From Crystallibacter permensis (GTDB taxonomy: Bacteria > Actinomycetota > Actinomycetes > Actinomycetales > Micrococcaceae): DNA of 64,000 bases. A program made the position numbers and the translations under genes. The stretch spans positions 1 through 64,000 of the forward strand of contig NZ_JAODLR010000017.1 of the NCBI RefSeq assembly GCF_025960875.1, in the 5' to 3' direction. Each line of letters opens with the position of its first letter. Position 1 is the first letter of the stretch. The notes below the pieces were generated by a model. That model was given only the letters and a program-made list of their open reading frames with translations. It did not search any database and was not told where the DNA came from. Positions 60,872-64,000 of this stretch are shown here, in pieces.

Positions 60872-61831
60872 GTGTCTTGTTGCGGCAGCCCATCGCGGCC
60901 AGCCCTCAGTAACCCCGTGCACGACGCCGGGTCCGCCTCGGCCGAGGCAGGCATCGAGAGTGCCAGACGGCCAGAGAACGCGGAACGCGGCGATGTGCTG
61001 CTGCCGGCGGGCAGCTTCCGGATGGGGGACCACTTTGGCGAGGGGTACACCGCCGACGGGGAAACTCCAGTTCACGACGTCGTGCTGGACGCCTTCAGGA
61101 TCGATGCGACTGCGGTGACCAACGCAGAGTTCGCCACGTTTGTCCAGGCCACAGGCTACCGAACGGAGTCGGAGCGCTTCGGCACCTCCGCTGTCTTCCA
61201 TCTCCAGGTCCAAGCCAAGCCGGAGGACGTACTGGGCGACGTGGCAGGGGCACAGTGGTGGCTGAACGTCCGCGGGGCGGACTGGGCACATCCCACCGGT
61301 CCGCTCTCCAGGTGGGAGGACTTGCCGGACCATCCCGTGGTGCAGGTGTCGTGGAACGACACCGAGGCCTACTGCAAGTGGGCCGGCCGGCGGCTGCCCA
61401 CCGAAGCCGAGTGGGAGTACGCCGCCCGCGGCGGACTGGAGGGGAAGCGCTACGCCTGGGGGGATGAGCTGGTTGGGCCGGCCGGAGAACACTTCTGCAA
61501 TATCTGGCAGGGCGAGTTCCCGCGCGTCAATTCGCTTGAAGACGGCCACCTAGGTGCGGCGCCGGTGCAAAGTTTCCCGCCTAACGGTTTCGGCTTGTAC
61601 GAGGTCAGCGGCAACGTCTGGGAGTGGTGCAGCGACTGGTTCCTCCCGAAGTATTACCGCAATGCACCGACGGCGAATCCGCAGGGCCCGACCATCGGGC
61701 GCGGCCGCGTGATGCGCGGCGGGTCCTTCCTCTGCCACGACTCGTACTGCAACCGCTATCGGGTGGCCGCCCGCAGTTCCAACAGCCCCGAATCAGCCAG
61801 CAGCAACTGCGGTTTCCGGACGGCAGCCTGA
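60872..61831 (+). CDS. Formylglycine-generating enzyme (SUMF1-type)
   Basis: 319 residues. Full FGE-sulfatase fold: FRMGDHFGEGYTADGETPVH, VTNAEFATFVQATGY, WNDTEAYCKWAGRRLPTEAE, SGNVWEWCSDWF and RGGSFLCHDSYCNRYRVAAR, where Cys288 and Cys293 are the copper-binding, catalytic pair. It oxidises Cys to formylglycine in sulfatases (CxPxR). GTG 60872 has AAGGAG. The N-terminus MSCCGSPSRP is like the sulfatase target motif. No sulfatase is encoded in the window. Confidence 0.9.
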   Translation: MSCCGSPSRPALSNPVHDAGSASAEAGIESARRPENAERGDVLLPAGSFRMGDHFGEGYTADGETPVHDVVLDAFRIDATAVTNAEFATFVQATGYRTESERFGTSAVFHLQVQAKPEDVLGDVAGAQWWLNVRGADWAHPTGPLSRWEDLPDHPVVQVSWNDTEAYCKWAGRRLPTEAEWEYAARGGLEGKRYAWGDELVGPAGEHFCNIWQGEFPRVNSLEDGHLGAAPVQSFPPNGFGLYEVSGNVWEWCSDWFLPKYYRNAPTANPQGPTIGRGRVMRGGSFLCHDSYCNRYRVAARSSNSPESASSNCGFRTAA

Positions 61832-61896
61832 CCCGCGACTCAAAGAGGCAGAACTCAGGTCGCGGCGTCAGGATAGCCAGTGGCCTCGGGCCGGAC

Positions 61897-62526
61897 CTAC
61901 TCTTTCCCGACGTCCTCGGAGTAGGCGAAAGATCCGGCCACGCCCTCTGCAAGCATTTCTACCAGCGCTGCGGAGCGTTCGGTGTCCGGGTCCGCCAGAT
62001 GCTGCATGCTGATGCCATCGATGCCGGAGATGAACAACCGGGCCGACAGTTCCAGATTGGCCGGAACCTCCTCGCCCGCGTCGACTGCCGCGTTTTCGAA
62101 CAGCTCGCAGGTGGATTTAATCCAGCCCTCATACATAGACCGATTCATGGCCAGCGCCCGGGGTTCTTCCTCAGCGTCGACCCGGAAGCGGCGCAGCAGG
62201 AGTTCGAACGTCGTCACCTGCTCGTGCGGTTCGGCGAGCATGCGTTCCCACACGCGCCGGGCATGAGCCCGCACCACAGCTTTCAGCCCCGCACCTCCAA
62301 CCGCCACCGGCGGAAGTGACTGGGCGTAGTCGCGGCTGAGGTAATAGTAGACCTCCTGCAGCAGTTCGTCCTTGCTCCTGAAGCAGTAGTGCAGCGAGGC
62401 CAGCGGAGCCTCCGCTTCCGCCGCAATCCGGCGGGTTGTCGCTGCGGCCAATCCGTCATGGGCGATCACTCTCGCCGCTGACCGGACAAACTGCAACCGC
62501 CGCTCAGCAGTGGGTACTCGGGCCAA
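61897..62526 (-). CDS. TetR family transcriptional regulator
   Basis: 209 residues from TTG 62526, which has GGAGGTG six bases upstream; a GTG at 62535 lies inside that ribosome site and is less likely. N-terminal HTH (GLAAATTRRIAAEAEAPLAS, then LHYCFRSKDELL) and a helical ligand domain. Divergent from the amidohydrolase with a palindrome between, so it probably represses it. Convergent on the FGE gene. Confidence 0.85.
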   Translation of the reverse strand: MARVPTAERRLQFVRSAARVIAHDGLAAATTRRIAAEAEAPLASLHYCFRSKDELLQEVYYYLSRDYAQSLPPVAVGGAGLKAVVRAHARRVWERMLAEPHEQVTTFELLLRRFRVDAEEEPRALAMNRSMYEGWIKSTCELFENAAVDAGEEVPANLELSARLFISGIDGISMQHLADPDTERSAALVEMLAEGVAGSFAYSEDVGKE

Positions 62527-62639
62527 TGCATTCACCTCCAGTTAGGTAGAACCATCCTAGGCGGGAACCGGGCTGGCCCTGGATTCGCGGTGTTCGGACA
62601 GGCTTCCGAAACGAATTTAGACTGATTTTAGTAAAAAGG

Positions 62640-62653
62640 TGGTCAAGTGACCA
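62640..62653. promoter_or_regulatory. Operator TGGTCA-AG-TGACCA
   Basis: Perfect 6-bp arms in the 180-base region between the divergent TetR and amidohydrolase genes; TACTAT downstream could be the -10 of the latter. Probable TetR site. Confidence 0.55.
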
Positions 62654-62707
62654 AGTCATACGACATACTATTCCAATCGGTAACGCACATCACATAAGGA
62701 GCGTCGA

Positions 62708-64000
62708 ATGGAGCAGCGGGCGACAGCCGCAGACCTGATGGTCATCAACGCAACTGTGCCGGAAGGAGCACTTCCCAAGGGTTCCTCCGATGCTGCCAAC
62801 GTGGCCGTTTCCGGCGGCCGGATCCAAGCGATCGGTGGGCAGGACGTGCTGGAGATGGTCGGCCCGGGTACACGGATAATTGACGCCGACGGCGGTGCAG
62901 TACTCCCGGGGATCAACGATGCGCACCTGCACTTCATCGCCTCCTCCATGGTGCGCTTCGGGTATGTACGTGTCGGCAGCGATGCTGCCGCCCGATGGGA
63001 GGAGGTCTGCCGCATCATCGAGCAGGCCCCGCCGGAGGCCGACGGCTGGATCAGGGCGCATGGCTGGGATGAGCTGGTGTTGGGCCCCGGCGGCCCGGAA
63101 CGGGTCCTCGATTGCAAGCCCGGTACACCGGTGGTGGTTTTCGACCAGACCGGGCACCAGCTCCTGGCGAACCGCATCGCCCTGGAATTTGCCGGCATCA
63201 CGGTCTCCACGCCAGCTCCCACAGGAGGTGTCATCGAACGAGCAGCGGACGGTTCGCCGACCGGCCGCCTGGTCGACGCCGCCATGGAACTAATGACCCG
63301 AGCGCTGCCGGCCCTGCCGGTTCAGGTCATGCGCGATGCCGCCCTGAGGTTCCAGCAGGTCCTGCATGCCCAGGGCATCACTTCGCTGACAGAGCCGGGC
63401 CTGGGACCCGGCGCGGGCGGACTGTTGGACGGCTCCTGCACCACGGCGGCACTGGACCTGCTGGGGGATCTGGCGCTCTCCGGGGAGCTCACGCTGCGGA
63501 TCAACACGCTGCTCCTCTTCGCAGGCACCGGCGGGATCAGCGCAGGCATGGTCCGCGAGGGCCTGGAATCCGGACTGCACCGGGCCTACATGGACCGCGG
63601 CATCGACGGCAGGCAACTGCGGATCGCCGGCGTCAAGGTCTTCGCGGACGGCACCCCACGCAGCGGAACGGCCTGGATGACGGAACCCTACGGCCACGCC
63701 TGCACCCATGGCTCGATGGTGGTGGCCGGTAACACCGACGCCGAGCGTTCCGCCGAGCTGGACGAGATTGTCCGGCTTATTCACTCCGCAGGCCTGCAGG
63801 CCGGGATCCATGCCACCGGCGACGCCGCCACGGAGGCAGCCATGAACGCCGCCATCCGGGCACAGGCAACCCAGCCTGGAGATAACCGGCATTACATCAT
63901 CCACGGTTCCTTTCCGTCCAACCAGTCGTTGGCCGATCTGGCGGAACACGGGATCGGCTACAGCACCAATCCGATGATCCGGTCCGGCGGAGGCAGTTTG
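62708..64000 (+). CDS. Amidohydrolase family 3 protein (YtcJ-like), 3' end cut by window
   Basis: 431 codons are present with no stop before the edge. ATG 62708 has AAGGAG seven bases upstream. Visible: metal His pair in NDAHLHF, then the TIM-barrel middle with KVFADGTPRSGTA (an unusual Lys/Asp site seen in YtcJ-type enzymes) and LQAGIHATGDAA with the next His. YtcJ-like enzymes hydrolyse N-substituted amides or imides. Divergent from TetR. The rest of the operon lies outside. Confidence 0.88.
   Translation, partial: MEQRATAADLMVINATVPEGALPKGSSDAANVAVSGGRIQAIGGQDVLEMVGPGTRIIDADGGAVLPGINDAHLHFIASSMVRFGYVRVGSDAAARWEEVCRIIEQAPPEADGWIRAHGWDELVLGPGGPERVLDCKPGTPVVVFDQTGHQLLANRIALEFAGITVSTPAPTGGVIERAADGSPTGRLVDAAMELMTRALPALPVQVMRDAALRFQQVLHAQGITSLTEPGLGPGAGGLLDGSCTTAALDLLGDLALSGELTLRINTLLLFAGTGGISAGMVREGLESGLHRAYMDRGIDGRQLRIAGVKVFADGTPRSGTAWMTEPYGHACTHGSMVVAGNTDAERSAELDEIVRLIHSAGLQAGIHATGDAATEAAMNAAIRAQATQPGDNRHYIIHGSFPSNQSLADLAEHGIGYSTNPMIRSGGGSL

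Overview
The window is high-GC DNA with dense gene packing, many ATGA/GTGA stop-start overlaps and many GTG starts. It has DUF222-HNH, DUF2637, LuxR-LAL and Holin-X families and many leaderless-type promoters. Together these point to an actinobacterium, most likely Micrococcaceae (Arthrobacter-like); that assignment rests on gene style and not on a marker gene. No rRNA, tRNA or CRISPR array is visible. Both ends cut genes: a DUF222-HNH protein on the left and an amidohydrolase on the right.

Region by region. (1) 1.1-13.4 kb is a catabolic regulon: an ectoine-hydrolase-like M24 protein, an aminotransferase, an M20 deacylase and an MHS transporter in one operon; a class III aminotransferase, a large FAD/Fe-S dehydrogenase and a semialdehyde dehydrogenase in a second; and a divergent D-2-hydroxyacid dehydrogenase. 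An identical 12-bp inverted-repeat operator (ATTGTCAACAAT) sits in both control regions. (2) 13.5-16.3 kb is a four-gene envelope/stress cluster (YsnF-type DUF2382, DUF3618, Holin-X). (3) 16.6-24.6 kb is an organosulfur-acquisition operon: DszC/SfnB-like and NtaA/DszA-like monooxygenases with a complete peptide-type ABC importer. (4) 24.9-27.4 kb holds a membrane protein, a P-loop kinase and a UbiG-like methyltransferase. (5) 27.6-32.1 kb is a lower-GC block (GH15 glycosidase, SMP-30 lactonase, two SDRs), entered next to a stranded terminator hairpin. (6) 32.3-37.1 kb has three SRPBCC genes, one fused to and one co-transcribed with an ArsR regulator, plus uracil-DNA glycosylase, an ankyrin lipoprotein and another D-2-hydroxyacid dehydrogenase.

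(7) 37.1-42.6 kb: a serine hydrolase, a secreted M14 carboxypeptidase and a ROK regulator divergent from gap (GAPDH). (8) 42.8-47.2 kb is an accessory islet: DUF2637, a pRiA4b ORF-3 protein, and a low-GC RhuM protein carrying an apparent C-terminal GIY-YIG nuclease domain. (9) 47.5-54.1 kb is an organic-acid operon (GntP permease, CoA-transferase, HMG-CoA-lyase-like enzyme, hydroxyacid dehydrogenase, frameshifted glycerate kinase) with a convergent IclR regulator; its enzyme order would fit cleavage of a CoA ester to hydroxypyruvate and then glycerate. (10) 54.1-55.9 kb: an alpha/beta hydrolase and a decayed copper module (frameshifted CopZ, His-rich membrane protein, HMA-like fragment). (11) 56-64 kb: a LAL regulator, a DUF6010 protein, a CynX-type MFS transporter, a formylglycine-generating enzyme, and a TetR regulator divergent from an amidohydrolase.

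The best candidates for something undescribed are the two-operator catabolic regulon, the RhuM/GIY-YIG fusion, the hydroxypyruvate-forming operon, and a strongly over-used CCGTCGTT word found both at gene ends and inside genes.
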